DNA of 41,274 nt from an uncultured Oscillospiraceae bacterium (GTDB lineage Bacteria > Bacillota > Clostridia > Oscillospirales > Oscillospiraceae). The stretch spans positions 1-41,274 of the forward strand of contig CALWWW010000021.1 of assembly GCA_944385365.1 (NCBI GenBank), in the 5' to 3' direction. Positions 1 to 8,713 of this stretch are shown here, in pieces. The translations under genes and the position numbers were made by a program. Position 1 is the stretch's first letter. Each line of letters starts with the position of its first letter. The notes below the pieces were generated by a model. That model was not told the DNA's origin. It ran no database searches and saw nothing but the letters and a program-made list of their open reading frames with translations.

Positions 1-76
1 TCTAACAGCTTCAGCTCTGAGATGGAAAAAGACGCGGCTGGCTGCCGCGCCTTTCACCGTAATCCTATTGTAGGAG
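1..76. other. 5' flank of uvrB
   Basis: There is no coding signal. A short GC hairpin (GCGGC, loop TGGCT, GCCGC) lies near position 36-50 and has no T-tract. AGGAGG at 72-77 is the ribosome site of uvrB. The promoter is probably left of the window or inside an upstream gene. Confidence 0.4.
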
Positions 77-88
77 GTGCTTTACCCC

Positions 89-2071
89 TTGGAATTTGAG
101 CTTCACGCCCCATACCAGCCCACCGGCGACCAGCCGGAGGCCATTGCTCAACTGGTGGCCGGTGTCAAAAACGGTCTCCATGAGCAGTCTCTGCTGGGCG
201 TCACCGGTTCCGGCAAGACGTACACCATGGCCAATGTTATCGCCCAGGTCCAGCGGCCCACGCTGGTGCTGGCCCACAACAAGACGCTGGCCGCACAGCT
301 CTGCGCCGAGTTCCGGGAGTTTTTCCCCAACAACGCCGTGGAGTATTTTGTCTCTTACTACGACTACTACCAGCCTGAGGCGTACATTGCCCACACGGAC
401 ACCTATATTGAAAAGGACGCCTCCACTAATGACGAGATTGACCGTCTGCGGCTGTCGGCCACCTGCTCTCTACTGGAGCGGCGGGACGTCATTGTGGTGG
501 CGTCGGTCAGCTGCATCTACGGTTTGGGCGAGCCCGACGATTTTGCAAAAATGATGATTTCTCTGCGGCCCGGTATGACCATGGAGGTTTCCGAGCTGCA
601 AAGGCGTCTGGTGGAATCCCGCTATGAGCGCAACGACATCGATTTTTCCCGCAACCACTTCCGGGTCCGTGGCGACACCGTGGACATCTACCCGGCCTAC
701 TGGCGGGAGAAGGCCATCCGGGTGGAATTTTTCGGGGACGAAATCGACCGGATTTCCCAGATCAACGCTGTCACCGGTATGCCGGAGAAGGTTTTGAATC
801 ATGTACCCATTTACCCGGCCACCCACTACATCACGCCCAAGGAGAAAATGGCCAAGGCCCTCATTGAGATCGACAAGGAGCTGTGGGAGCGGGTCAAATA
901 CTTTGAGGAACACGACAAGCTGGTGGAAGCCCAACGCATTCGCCAGCGGACCCTCTACGATATGGAAATGATGCAGGAATTGGGCTTCTGTTCCGGCATC
1001 GAGAACTATTCCCGTGTCATCTCCGGCCGCCCGGTGGGTTCGGCCCCCATGACCCTTTTGGACTATTTCCCCGAGGACTTCCTGATGCTGGTGGACGAAA
1101 GCCATGTGACGCTGCCCCAGGTCCGGGCCATGTACAACGGCGACCGGGCCAGAAAGGAAAGCCTGGTGGAGTACGGCTTCCGGCTGCCCTGTGCCTTTGA
1201 CAACCGGCCTTTGAAGTTCGAGGAGTTTGAGGAGCGCATCAATCAGGTCATCTATGTGTCGGCCACCCCCGGCGATTACGAGCGGGAGCGGTCCGGCCAG
1301 ATTGTGGAACAGGTCATCCGGCCCACGGGCCTGCTGGACCCGAAAATCGACGTGCGGCCCATCGAGGGGCAGATCGACGATCTGATGGAGGAAATCCAGC
1401 TGCGGACCGAAAAGGACGAGCGGACCCTGATTACCACCCTGACCAAAAAGATGGCCGAGGATTTGACCACCTATCTGTCCACCAACGGCGTCCGGGTCCG
1501 GTATATGCACTCCGACGTGGGCGCCATGGAGCGTATGGAGATCATCCGGGACCTGCGCCTGGGCAAATTCGACGTGCTGGTGGGCATCAACCTGCTCCGC
1601 GAGGGCCTGGATTTGCCGGAGGTCAGTCTGGTGGCCATTCTGGACGCCGACAAGGAGGGCTTTCTCCGTTCCGAAACCAGCCTGATTCAGACCATTGGCC
1701 GCGCCGCCAGAAACGCCGAGGGCCAGGTCATTCTCTACGCCGATAAAATCACCGCCGCCATGCGGTCGGCCATCGACGAGACGGAGCGCCGCCGTTCCAT
1801 TCAGAACGCCTATAACGAGGCCCACGGCATTGTCCCCAAGACCATCCGCAAGCCGGTCCATGAGCTGATTGAGATTTCCAAGGACGCCACGGAAACCCTG
1901 AAAAAGGACGGCGTCCGCATGACCAGCCGGGAGCGGGAGCAGGCCATTGCCCAGCTGGAAAAGCAGATGCGCGAAGCGGCCCGCATGATGGAATACGAAT
2001 ATGCCGCCGCTCTCCGCGACCAGATTATCGAGCTGCGGGGGCTGCAAAATCAGAAAAAATCAAAAAAGTGA
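89..2071 (+). CDS. uvrB: UvrABC system protein B (excinuclease subunit)
   Basis: UvrB is the damage-verifying helicase-like subunit of nucleotide excision repair; it is loaded by UvrA and recruits UvrC. Seen here: Walker A GVTGSGKT at about residues 37-44, the tyrosine-rich beta-hairpin that clamps DNA ([11 protein letters not shown], about 92-102), the DESH box in [11 protein letters not shown], helicase motif [11 protein letters not shown], and a C-terminal UVR domain (about 618-653) that contacts UvrC. The length of about 660 aa is normal. I chose TTG at 89 because it gives the family N-terminus ([16 protein letters not shown]) and lies 11 nt after AGGAGG (72-77). The upstream in-frame GTG at 77 overlaps that ribosome site and is unlikely. 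A cupin gene follows 14 nt after the stop, probably in the same operon. Confidence 0.97.
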   Translation: MEFELHAPYQPTGDQPEAIAQLVAGVKNGLHEQSLLGVTGSGKTYTMANVIAQVQRPTLVLAHNKTLAAQLCAEFREFFPNNAVEYFVSYYDYYQPEAYIAHTDTYIEKDASTNDEIDRLRLSATCSLLERRDVIVVASVSCIYGLGEPDDFAKMMISLRPGMTMEVSELQRRLVESRYERNDIDFSRNHFRVRGDTVDIYPAYWREKAIRVEFFGDEIDRISQINAVTGMPEKVLNHVPIYPATHYITPKEKMAKALIEIDKELWERVKYFEEHDKLVEAQRIRQRTLYDMEMMQELGFCSGIENYSRVISGRPVGSAPMTLLDYFPEDFLMLVDESHVTLPQVRAMYNGDRARKESLVEYGFRLPCAFDNRPLKFEEFEERINQVIYVSATPGDYERERSGQIVEQVIRPTGLLDPKIDVRPIEGQIDDLMEEIQLRTEKDERTLITTLTKKMAEDLTTYLSTNGVRVRYMHSDVGAMERMEIIRDLRLGKFDVLVGINLLREGLDLPEVSLVAILDADKEGFLRSETSLIQTIGRAARNAEGQVILYADKITAAMRSAIDETERRRSIQNAYNEAHGIVPKTIRKPVHELIEISKDATETLKKDGVRMTSREREQAIAQLEKQMREAARMMEYEYAAALRDQIIELRGLQNQKKSKK

Positions 2072-2085
2072 AAGGAAGACCCACC

Positions 2086-2427
2086 ATGATCAAGCGCAGA
2101 GAATCCATGTCCATGGACCGCCAGGAGAATTTCAAGGGTGGCACCGGCTCCCTGTCCTTTGTCCATCTGTTCACCAAAGACGAGCTGCCCAAAACCCGTC
2201 TCTGTTCCGTGCTGACCGTGGAGCCGGGGGCTTCCGTTGGCCAGCACAGCCACACGGGGGAAGGGGAGCTGTACGTGGTGCTGGACGGCCCTGTAACCTT
2301 GCAGGAGGACGGCGTGGACCACATTCTCCATACCGGCGACGCCGAATACTGCTCCGACGGCCATTCCCACGGCGTCTATAACCACACAGATAAGCCGGCG
2401 GTCCTCATGGCCATTGTCATGCTCTGA
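2086..2427 (+). CDS. small single-domain cupin protein
   Basis: This is a 113-aa protein made of one cupin barrel. Cupin motif 1 is visible as G-A-S-V-G-Q-H-S-H-T-G-E-G-E and motif 2 as G-D-A-E-Y-C-S-D-G-H-S-H-G-V-Y-N. The two His of motif 1, its Glu and a His of motif 2 are the usual metal ligands, so a metal-binding barrel is likely. The substrate cannot be told; related small cupins include sugar isomerases, dioxygenases and uncharacterised stress proteins. The start is ATG at 2086, preceded by AAAGGAAG at 2071-2078; an upstream in-frame GTG at 2068 overlaps the uvrB stop and has no ribosome site. The 14-nt gap suggests co-transcription with uvrB. No signal peptide is seen, so it is probably cytoplasmic. 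Confidence 0.85.
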   Translation: MIKRRESMSMDRQENFKGGTGSLSFVHLFTKDELPKTRLCSVLTVEPGASVGQHSHTGEGELYVVLDGPVTLQEDGVDHILHTGDAEYCSDGHSHGVYNHTDKPAVLMAIVML

Positions 2428-2486
2428 CCCTGCCGACGCAATGGTCCCGTTTTGTTCAGTATAGCAGTCCTAATAAAGAAAAAGAT

Positions 2487-2690
2487 AAAAGTTTTACTCG
2501 ATTTTTTCAAAAAATCGCGGTTTCCAAAGGCAGAGCCTTTGGTCGCCCGTCGCAACGGGCGAAATTCCCGCGCCGCGCACGGCGCGAAATCCCCAATCGT
2601 CCATAGCGCCATCCGCAGATGGCGCTATCCCCGGCCAAAGGCCATGGCCCCCGCCGCCGCCCCTGTGGGGTGGACGGCGGGGGCCATTTA
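2487..2690 (+). repeat. modular hairpin repeat, copy R1
   Basis: This is copy R1 of the modular family, in plus orientation, 59 nt after the cupin stop. Modules in order: AT inverted repeat (CGATTTTTT/CAAAAAATCG); hairpin CCAAAGGC-AGA-GCCTTTGG; hairpin GCCCGT-CGCA-ACGGGC then GAAAT; hairpin GCGCCG-CGCA-CGGCGC then GAAAT; hairpin GCGCCATC-CGCA-GATGGCGC; a GGCCAAAGGCC palindrome; and a terminal 13-bp stem (2644-2656 with 2675-2687). The last stem probably works as a terminator for uvrB-cupin. Apparent ORFs here are by-products of the repeat. Confidence 0.85.
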
Positions 2691-2711
2691 TTGACGATGG
2701 TGCGGCGTGGC

Positions 2712-2845
2712 ACATTCCGTCCGGGGCCGTCAAGGATGCCGGCCCCTACGTTGTTGTTGGTCGATGATGCATACCAGCGGCGGGACACGCAGGTCCCGCC
2801 CTACAAGATCAAACGGGTGTGCCTGCCGAACTTCTCATCACCGCC
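2712..2845. repeat. dispersed hairpin repeat, family 2, copy 1
   Basis: It contains inverted GC hairpins (GGGGCCGTC...GATGCCGGCCCC; GGCGGGAC-ACGCAG-GTCCCGCC) and a unique tail (AGATCAAACGGGTG... through CTTCTCATCACC). Positions 2722-2803 match the reverse complement of 34232-34322. The tail at 2780-2844 matches 34414-34480 in direct orientation. It is non-coding. Confidence 0.75.
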
Positions 2846-2850
2846 ATACT

Positions 2851-2898
2851 AAGAATCAGGGCGCGTTGCAAAACTAATTGCAGCGCGCCCTGATTCTT
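2851..2898. terminator. convergent hairpin between cupin and tadA
   Basis: A 15-bp stem (2851-2865 with 2884-2898, AAGAATCAGGGCGCG and its complement) is extended by TGCA/TGCA. It sits 4 nt past the tadA stop, between converging genes. It has no strong T-tract, so termination efficiency is uncertain. Confidence 0.6.
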
Positions 2899-2902
2899 TG
2901 GT

Positions 2903-3370
2903 TTATTCCGCTTTTTCCCGTTTCCTCCGTTCCCGCAGGTCCCGGAAAAAGGTCTTTAAAATCTCGGCGCACCGCTCCTGTTCCAGCCCTTTTTCCGTCC
3001 GGGGATGGTGGTTGAAGGACATGCAGAACAAATCGCAGACGCTGCCGCAGGCCCCGGCCTTGGGGTCCTCGGCTCCGTAGACCACCCGTGGAATCCGGGC
3101 GTTGAGAATGGCCCCAGCACACATGGGGCAGGGCTCCAGCGTCACATACAGGGTACACTGCCAAAGCCGCCAGCCCCCCAGGGTCCGGCATGCCTCGTCG
3201 ATGGCTTCCAGTTCCGCATGGGCCAGGGCGTGTTTGGCCGTCTCCCGGCGGTTGCGGCCCCGTCCCACAATCCGGTCCCCCTGGGCTATGACGCAGCCCA
3301 CCGGCACCTCGCCTTCGGCCGCCGCCTCGGCTGCAAGGGCCAGGGCTTCCTCCATCATTTTTTCATCCAC
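2903..3370 (-). CDS. tadA: tRNA-specific adenosine-34 deaminase
   Basis: TadA converts A34 to inosine in the anticodon of tRNA-Arg(ACG), which allows CGN wobble decoding. The zinc-deaminase signature is complete: H51-A-E53 (zinc ligand and proton-shuttle Glu) and P-C81-P-M-C84 (two zinc ligands), within the family pattern TLYVTLEPCPMCAG. The start is uncertain. I use GTG at 3370 (V-D-E-K-M-M-E-E-A-L), preceded by GGGGAAG and matching the usual N-terminus, giving 155 aa. In-frame ATGs at 3412 and 3424 would add 14-18 residues but have weaker ribosome sites. The gene lies just downstream of a dense DnaA-box cluster, so DnaA could affect its transcription. Confidence 0.93.
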   Translation of the reverse strand: MDEKMMEEALALAAEAAAEGEVPVGCVIAQGDRIVGRGRNRRETAKHALAHAELEAIDEACRTLGGWRLWQCTLYVTLEPCPMCAGAILNARIPRVVYGAEDPKAGACGSVCDLFCMSFNHHPRTEKGLEQERCAEILKTFFRDLRERRKREKAE

Positions 3371-3442
3371 AGTCCATTCTTCCCCTGTGGAATACTCCGG
3401 TTTTATGTTCATTCCTGCCCCCATTCTTTACTCACATTTGGT

Positions 3443-3602
3443 TGTGGATAACTATGTTAGCTCTGTGGATAACCGTGGATAATCTGTGGAAACGCCTTGT
3501 GGAACCACTAAATACCATGGTTTTCGACCATATGTTTGCGCACATCTTGGGGTTATCCACATATCCACAATTTTATCCACATCTGTCAACAACTGTGGAA
3601 AT
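3443..3602. promoter_or_regulatory. DnaA-box cluster upstream of tadA
   Basis: Perfect TTATCCACA boxes occur at 3443-3451 and 3464-3472 (minus orientation) and at 3553-3561 and 3573-3581 (plus orientation). One-mismatch boxes are at 3474-3482 and 3561-3569, and weaker TGTGGAAA sites near 3485 and 3594. The left boxes point one way and the right boxes the other, around a core of about 70 bp. This is the densest set of perfect boxes in the window, about 21 kb from dnaA. It could be an origin part, a DnaA titration site or a regulatory site for tadA. Confidence 0.75.
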
Positions 3603-4048
3603 CATTTCAACAGGCTCAGTTTATGGTCAACCTTTTGGAATACCCGTTCCAGCACCGCCACCTCCTGATCGCTCAGGTCCTCCGTGAGAAAATGAAAGAA
3701 TTCCTTCTGGGACTGCCGCAGCAAGCTCACCGGCAGGGAGGCCCGCTCCGTCAGATGGAGATACTGCACCCGCCGGTCCGCCGCCGACTGTGCCGTGGTC
3801 AGCAGCCCCTGCCGCACCAGACTTTCCACGGACCGGGAGACATACGTCTTGGAAAATCCCCGGTACTGGACCACATCCCTGGCGGTGTTGTACTGAGGAT
3901 TGTTGGCCAGAAACAGCAGCACATCGGCTTCCGGTTTGGCCAATCCCAACCGGTGGGCCGTCTCCTCAATGCGGCGGTTATAGGCCTGGATGCCCTGCTT
4001 CTGCATCCGCAAGAATTTTGTGATATGCTCCATGGCAATGACGGCCAT
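3602..4048 (-). CDS. MarR-family transcriptional regulator
   Basis: This is a 148-aa winged-helix protein. The HTH and wing are visible around residues 54-105 (ARDVVQYRGFSKTYVSRSVE as recognition region, then QSAADRRVQYLHLT as wing). MarR proteins bind palindromes as dimers and release DNA on binding a ligand. The start is ATG at 4048 with GGGAGGA 7 nt upstream. The gene is divergent from a MATE efflux pump, and two AGTTT-N6-AAACT palindromes fill the shared promoter region. The inferred role is ligand-responsive repression of itself and the pump. The ligand is unknown. Confidence 0.9.
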   Translation of the reverse strand: MAVIAMEHITKFLRMQKQGIQAYNRRIEETAHRLGLAKPEADVLLFLANNPQYNTARDVVQYRGFSKTYVSRSVESLVRQGLLTTAQSAADRRVQYLHLTERASLPVSLLRQSQKEFFHFLTEDLSDQEVAVLERVFQKVDHKLSLLK

Positions 4049-4080
4049 ATGCGTTCCTCCCAGATGGTTGATAGAATAAA

Positions 4081-4131
4081 ATAGTTTTCACGTAAACTAT
4101 GTTGACAAAAAATAGTTTTAGTGTAAACTAT
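4081..4131. promoter_or_regulatory. twin MarR-type operators in divergent promoter
   Basis: Two 20-bp palindromes of form ATAGTTT-N6-AAACTAT occupy 4081-4100 and 4112-4131. They are spaced 31 bp centre to centre, about three helical turns, so two dimers would bind the same face. A TTGACA at 4102-4107 lies between them and suits the rightward MATE promoter (-10-like TAAACT at 4124-4129). The opposite strand offers TTGTCA with TATTTT for marR. Binding should block both promoters. Confidence 0.8.
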
Positions 4132-4175
4132 ATTGTATCCATCAACGGGTTTCTTGTCAATGACCTGGGAAAGAA

Positions 4176-5585
4176 GTGTTACTCTTGCAACAGAAACAAA
4201 CGGAAGCCCTGGGCACCCAGCCCATTGGCAAGCTGCTTCTGCGGCTGGCGGCACCGGCTGTGGCGGCACAGATCATCAACCTGCTGTACAATCTGGTGGA
4301 CCGCATGTACATCGGTCACATCACCCCCACCGATACGGTGGGTCGGGTGGCCCTGACCGGCGTGGGCGTCTGTCTGCCCCTGATCATGATTATTTCGGCC
4401 TTTGCGGCCCTGGCGGGCCAGGGCGCCGCGCCCCGCGCTTCTATCTATCTGGGCAAAGGCGAGACGGCCAAGGCCGAAGAGGTCCTGGGCAACGCCACGT
4501 CGGCCCTGGTCTTTCTGTCCGTGGTGCTGACCGCCGTCTTTTACATCTTTGCCGAACCCATGCTGCTGGCCTTCGGCGCCAACGACGGCACCGGCAGCAC
4601 GGACAATACGCTGCTGTACGGCTTTGAATATCTGCGGCTGTACTCCCTGGGCACCCTCTTCGTCCTGGTGACGCTGGGCCTGAACACCTTTATCAGCGCC
4701 CAGGGCTTTACGGTCACCAGTATGCTGACGGTTCTCATCGGCGCGGTCTGCAACATCATTCTGGACCCCATTTTCATCTTCGGGCTGGATATGGGCGTGC
4801 GGGGCGCGGCCCTGGCCACCATTCTCTCCCAGGCCGTCAGCATGGTTTGGATTCTCAAATTCCTGACGGGCAAAAAGACCACCATCCGCATCCGTCTGCG
4901 GTACCTGAAGCCCAACTGGTCGGTGCTGCTGCCCAGTCTGGCCCTGGGCCTGTCGCCCTTTATCATGATGGCCACGGAAAGTCTCATTGCCGTCTGCTTC
5001 AACACGTCCCTCCGGAAATACGGCGGCGATCTGGCCGTGGGCGCCATGACCATTCTCTCCAGCGTCATGCAGTTTTCTATGCTGCCCCTGCAGGGTTTGA
5101 CCCAGGGTGCGCAGCCCATCATCAGCTACAACTACGGCGCGGGCAACGCCGACCGGGTCCGCCATGCCTTCCGGCTGCAAGTTGCCTGCACCACCACCTT
5201 TTCCGTGGTGCTCTGGCTGGCGGTCCAGTGTTTCCCGGACGTCTTTATCAAGATTTTCAACGATGCCCCGTCCCTGCTGGAAGTGGCCCGTCCGGCCCTG
5301 CGGATTTACACCGCCGCCGTCTGTCTGCTGGGCGTACAGATCGGCTGCCAGCAGACCTTCGTAGCCATCGGCAACGCCAAAAGCTCCCTGTTTCTGGCTC
5401 TGCTGCGGAAAGTGTTCCTGCTGATTCCCTTTATCTACATTCTGCCCCATGTTCTGCCGTTCCAGAAGACCACCTGCGTTTTCCTGGCGGAGCCTGTGGC
5501 CGACATTCTGGCCGTAGCCACCACCGTTACCCTGTTCTCCATCCAGTTCCGTCGGGCCATGAAGCGGCTGGAAAACCGTTCCTGA
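4176..5585 (+). CDS. MATE family multidrug efflux transporter
   Basis: This is a 12-helix MATE antiporter of 466-469 aa, expected to export drugs or metabolites in exchange for Na+ or H+. Family features: N-terminal LGTQPIGKLLLRLAAPA, VDRMYIGH, GQGAAPRASIYLGKG in the first half, and GLTQGAQPIISYNYGAGN in the second half, the pseudo-symmetric counterpart. There is no ATG start. GTG at 4176 and TTG at 4185 are both in frame after GGGAAAG (4168-4173); the TTG has the better spacing. The neighbouring divergent MarR gene and operators imply induction by the pump's substrate or a related compound. Confidence 0.93.
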   Translation: MLLLQQKQTEALGTQPIGKLLLRLAAPAVAAQIINLLYNLVDRMYIGHITPTDTVGRVALTGVGVCLPLIMIISAFAALAGQGAAPRASIYLGKGETAKAEEVLGNATSALVFLSVVLTAVFYIFAEPMLLAFGANDGTGSTDNTLLYGFEYLRLYSLGTLFVLVTLGLNTFISAQGFTVTSMLTVLIGAVCNIILDPIFIFGLDMGVRGAALATILSQAVSMVWILKFLTGKKTTIRIRLRYLKPNWSVLLPSLALGLSPFIMMATESLIAVCFNTSLRKYGGDLAVGAMTILSSVMQFSMLPLQGLTQGAQPIISYNYGAGNADRVRHAFRLQVACTTTFSVVLWLAVQCFPDVFIKIFNDAPSLLEVARPALRIYTAAVCLLGVQIGCQQTFVAIGNAKSSLFLALLRKVFLLIPFIYILPHVLPFQKTTCVFLAEPVADILAVATTVTLFSIQFRRAMKRLENRS

Positions 5586-5616
5586 TTCCCACCCGAAATC
5601 TTTACGGGTTACCGCA

Positions 5617-5645
5617 TTTACAAGCCAATGAAAATTTGGTATGAT
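5617..5645 (+). promoter_or_regulatory. promoter of EamA gene
   Basis: TTTACA (5617-5622), a 17-nt spacer and TATGAT (5640-5645) preceded by TGG (extended -10). It lies about 40 nt before the EamA start. Confidence 0.7.
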
Positions 5646-5685
5646 GTACTTTAATTGGTAAATGAAATGAGGGGGGAAGCCGGGG

Positions 5686-6570
5686 ATGCTGCAGCCAAGA
5701 ACCATGAATATTTTGGCCATGGTGCTGTTTGGAACGTTGTCTATTTTTGTCCGGGGCGTGGACCTGGGTTCCCTGGAGATCGCCTTCTGGCGGGGCCTGA
5801 TCGCCCTGGCGGTGCTGTCGCTGCTGCGGCTGGTGACGCCCCGCAGTGAAACGCCGCCGCTGTCGGGCCGTCAGAAGCTCGTTATGGTTCTGACCGGCAT
5901 GGCCGTGGGATTGAACTGGGCCCTGCTGTTTACGGCGTATAACTACACCAGCGTGGCCGTGGCTACCTTGGCGTATTACTTTGCGCCGGTGCTGGTTATG
6001 GCGTTAAGCCCCCTGCTGTTCCGGGAGCGGACCACTCCGTGGCAGTTTCTCTGCTTTTTAGCCGCCACAGCGGGTCTGGTACTGGTTATTTCCGGCGGGG
6101 CCACCCTGACGGCGGGCAATCTGGTGGGCGTGGGCTTCGGTTTGGGCGCCGCCTGTCTCTACGCCACGGTGGTTCTGATCAACAAGTTCTGTCCCGGCGG
6201 CACCGGTCTGGACCGGTCCATGTATCAAATGGCCGGTTCCTGTCTGCTGCTGGTGGTGCTGGTACCCCTGCGGGGCGGCTTCCATCTGCTGGAATGCGAT
6301 GTGACCTCCCTAGTCAATCTGCTGATTGTGGGCGTGGTCCACACGGGGTTGGCCTACTGGCTGTACTTCACCTCCATTCGGGACCTGCCCGGCACCCAGA
6401 CGGCCATCCTCAGCTATATCGATCCGGTGGTGGCCATTTTTGTCTCCACGCTGTTTTTCCGGGAAACCGTGGCCGTATCCCAATGGGTGGGCGCGGCGCT
6501 GATTCTCGGCTTTACGGGGCTGTATCAGGTTCTGTCCATCCGGCGGCCTGCTGCGGCCAAGGGCGGTTGA
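5686..6570 (+). CDS. EamA/DMT-family permease
   Basis: This 294-aa membrane protein is built of two EamA repeats of five helices each. The first runs from about residue 7 to 140, the second from about 150 to 285 (for example HTGLAYWLYFTSIRDLPGTQ, then ILSYIDPVVAIFVSTLFFRE, a typical EamA repeat ending). Members export amino acids or other small metabolites, or import nucleotide sugars; the substrate cannot be read from sequence. The start is ATG at 5686 after GAGGGGGGAAG. An internal ATG at 5704 is possible. The gene has its own promoter, and the promoter of the next gene overlaps its stop codon. Confidence 0.9.
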   Translation: MLQPRTMNILAMVLFGTLSIFVRGVDLGSLEIAFWRGLIALAVLSLLRLVTPRSETPPLSGRQKLVMVLTGMAVGLNWALLFTAYNYTSVAVATLAYYFAPVLVMALSPLLFRERTTPWQFLCFLAATAGLVLVISGGATLTAGNLVGVGFGLGAACLYATVVLINKFCPGGTGLDRSMYQMAGSCLLLVVLVPLRGGFHLLECDVTSLVNLLIVGVVHTGLAYWLYFTSIRDLPGTQTAILSYIDPVVAIFVSTLFFRETVAVSQWVGAALILGFTGLYQVLSIRRPAAAKGG

Positions 6571-6595
6571 CCCGGCAGGCCCTTCGTGGTATGAT
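6567..6595 (+). promoter_or_regulatory. promoter of BFD-like gene
   Basis: TTGACC (6567-6572), a 17-nt spacer and TATGAT (6590-6595) with a TGG extension. The -35 box overlaps the stop codon of the EamA gene. Confidence 0.7.
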
Positions 6596-6625
6596 GGGTC
6601 CATCTTGATACAGGAGGGATCGACC

Positions 6626-6823
6626 ATGGTATCCAATGAAATGATCTGTAAATGTAAGCAGGTGTCCTATCTGGATGTGGAAAACGCGCTCCATGAGATG
6701 ACCCGCTTCGAGGATGTGCTCCAGGCCTTTGACGAGGTCCAGAAGATCACCCACTGCTCCACCGGCTGCGGCGGATGTCACGACAAGATCCTCGACGCCA
6801 TTTCCCAGATCATGATGCAGTAA
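6626..6823 (+). CDS. BFD-like [2Fe-2S]-binding protein
   Basis: This is a 65-aa protein with the bacterioferritin-associated ferredoxin pattern: C8-x-C10 near the N-terminus and C48-x2-C51 near the C-terminus, expected to hold one [2Fe-2S] cluster. An extra C44 gives the tail HCSTGCGGC. Such domains pass electrons to larger redox enzymes or act in iron storage. The start is ATG at 6626 with AGGAGG upstream. It has its own promoter and a strong terminator, and hcp follows 135 nt later. A partnership with Hcp is suggested only by position; no bacterioferritin gene is seen in the window. Confidence 0.8.
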   Translation: MVSNEMICKCKQVSYLDVENALHEMTRFEDVLQAFDEVQKITHCSTGCGGCHDKILDAISQIMMQ

Positions 6824-6829
6824 CCGTTC

Positions 6830-6862
6830 TTCGCCGCACCGCAGGTGCGGCGAATTTTTTTA
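6830..6862 (+). terminator. rho-independent terminator after BFD-like gene
   Basis: A perfect 11-bp stem TTCGCCGCACC / GGTGCGGCGAA (6830-6840 with 6844-6854), loop GCA, then a T-rich tract. Confidence 0.92.
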
Positions 6863-6958
6863 ATTTTTATTTCGTTGCATTTCCAACATACGATTGGCCC
6901 ATCTTCCGATATACTGAACCCATGAATTGAAAAACCCCCGGAAAAAGGAGTTTCTTGT

Positions 6959-8593
6959 ATGGATCAGAAAATGTTTTGCTATCAATGTCAGGAAGCCGCC
7001 GGCTGCACCGGCTGCACCAACGCCGGTGTCTGCGGCAAGAAGCCGGATGTGGCTGCCGCTCAGGACCTGCTGGTCCATGTAACCCGCGGTCTGGCCGCCG
7101 TCACCACGGCTCTGCGGGCCCAGGGTGAGGACATTGCCCCGGAGATCGACCGGCTTATCACCCTGAACCTGTTTACCACCATCACCAATGCCAATTTTGA
7201 CAAGGACGCCATCGACGCCCGGACCCGGGAAACCCTGTCCGTCAAGGCGAAACTGCTGGGCCGTCTGCACACCACCGACGGGCTGCCCAAGGCCGCCCTG
7301 TGGAACGGCGAGAGGGATTGGGAAGCCTATGCCCGCACCGTGGGCGTCCTGTCCACGGAAAACGAGGATGTCCGCTCCCTCCGCGAGCTGATTACCTACG
7401 GCCTCAAGGGCCTGTCGGCCTATTCCAAGCACGCCAACGCCCTGCTGAAGCAGGACGCAGCCATTGACGCGTTCCTCCAAAAGGCGTTGGCCGCCACCAT
7501 CGACGACACGCTGACCGGCGACGATCTGGTGGCCCTGGCGTTGGAGTGCGGCAAGTACGGCGTGGACGGCATGGCTCTGCTGGACGCCGCCAACACCGGC
7601 GCTTACGGCGACCCAGAGATCACCTCCGTCAACATCGGCGTGGGCCAGAACCCCGGTATTCTGATTTCCGGCCACGATCTGCGGGACCTGGAGATGCTGC
7701 TGGAGCAGACCCAGGGCACCGGCGTGGACGTGTACACCCACAGCGAAATGCTGCCCGCCCATTACTATCCGTTCTTCAAGAAGTATCCCAACTTTGTGGG
7801 CAACTACGGTAACGCCTGGTGGAAGCAGAAAGAGGAATTTGAATCCTTCAACGGCCCCATTCTCGTCACCACCAACTGTCTCGTTCCGCCCCGCGACAGC
7901 TACAAGGACCGGCTCTGGACTACCGGCTGCACCGGATATCCCGGCTGCAAGCACATTCCCGGCGAGGTAGGGGAGACCAAGGATTTCTCTGCCATCATCG
8001 AGCAGGCCAAAACCTGCGCCGCGCCCACGGAGATTGAGACCGGCGCCATCGTCGGCGGCTTCGCCCATGCCCAGGTCCTGGCCGTGGCCGATCAGGTGGT
8101 GGAAGCCGTCAAGAGCGGTGCGATTACAAAGTTTGTCGTCATGGCCGGCTGTGACGGCCGGGCCAAGAGCCGCGACTACTACACGGAGTTTGCCAAGGCC
8201 CTGCCGGACAGCGCCGTGATTCTGACGGCGGGCTGTGCCAAGTACAAGTACAACAAGCTGAACCTGGGCGACATCGGCGGCATTCCCCGCGTGCTGGACG
8301 CCGGACAGTGTAACGACTGCTACTCCCTGGCCGTCATTGCGCTGAAGCTGAAAGAGGTCTTCGGCCTGGAGGATATCAACGATCTGCCCATCGTCTATAA
8401 CGTGGCCTGGTACGAGCAGAAGGCTGTCATCGTGCTGCTGGCCCTCCTGTACCTGGGTGTGAAGAACATCCATCTGGGCCCCACGCTGCCCGCTTTCCTG
8501 AGCCCCAACGTGGCCAAGGTGCTGGTGGAGAATTTCGGCATTGCCGGAATTGGTACCGTGGAGGACGATTTGCAGCTGTTCTTTGGCGCATAA
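6959..8593 (+). CDS. hcp: hydroxylamine reductase / hybrid cluster protein
   Basis: Hcp reduces NO and hydroxylamine and protects anaerobes from nitrosative stress. The N-terminal [4Fe-4S] ligands are C7-x2-C10-x8-C19-x5-C25, the Desulfovibrio-type spacing. Downstream are motifs that supply hybrid-cluster ligands: [47 protein letters not shown] and the region [12 protein letters not shown]. The length of 544 aa is normal. The start is ATG at 6959 with AAAAAGGAG upstream. A TATACT at 6910-6915 has no clear -35 partner, which would fit activator-dependent transcription, though no known HcpR or NsrR site is recognised. The adjacent BFD-like gene may supply an electron carrier (inference). Confidence 0.97.
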   Translation: MDQKMFCYQCQEAAGCTGCTNAGVCGKKPDVAAAQDLLVHVTRGLAAVTTALRAQGEDIAPEIDRLITLNLFTTITNANFDKDAIDARTRETLSVKAKLLGRLHTTDGLPKAALWNGERDWEAYARTVGVLSTENEDVRSLRELITYGLKGLSAYSKHANALLKQDAAIDAFLQKALAATIDDTLTGDDLVALALECGKYGVDGMALLDAANTGAYGDPEITSVNIGVGQNPGILISGHDLRDLEMLLEQTQGTGVDVYTHSEMLPAHYYPFFKKYPNFVGNYGNAWWKQKEEFESFNGPILVTTNCLVPPRDSYKDRLWTTGCTGYPGCKHIPGEVGETKDFSAIIEQAKTCAAPTEIETGAIVGGFAHAQVLAVADQVVEAVKSGAITKFVVMAGCDGRAKSRDYYTEFAKALPDSAVILTAGCAKYKYNKLNLGDIGGIPRVLDAGQCNDCYSLAVIALKLKEVFGLEDINDLPIVYNVAWYEQKAVIVLLALLYLGVKNIHLGPTLPAFLSPNVAKVLVENFGIAGIGTVEDDLQLFFGA

Positions 8594-8609
8594 GAATATG
8601 GTGTTCCGT

Positions 8610-8646
8610 TGTCGGGGCCGCTGCGCGGCCCCGACAAAATTTTTTT
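8610..8646 (+). terminator. hcp terminator
   Basis: A 10-bp GC stem TGTCGGGGCC / GGCCCCGACA (8610-8619 with 8627-8636), followed by AAA and a run of seven T. Confidence 0.92.
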
Positions 8647-8650
8647 CCTC

Positions 8651-8679
8651 TTGTGCAGGGGACCAGTCCTTGCTATACT
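8651..8679 (+). promoter_or_regulatory. promoter of S-layer-homology gene
   Basis: TTGTGC (8651-8656), a 17-nt spacer and TATACT (8674-8679), located just after the hcp terminator and 35 nt before the next start. Confidence 0.75.
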
Positions 8680-8713
8680 CAACCTTGGAAATACACCAAG
8701 GAGGAAGCAGCCC

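Noticed and set aside
2452-2694. Small ORFs inside the modular repeat after the cupin gene
   Set aside because: They consist of repeat hairpins read in frame and have no ribosome site.
4176-4187. ATG start for the MATE gene
   Set aside because: No in-frame ATG exists before the conserved N-terminal LGTQPIGK; GTG at 4176 or TTG at 4185 must be used.
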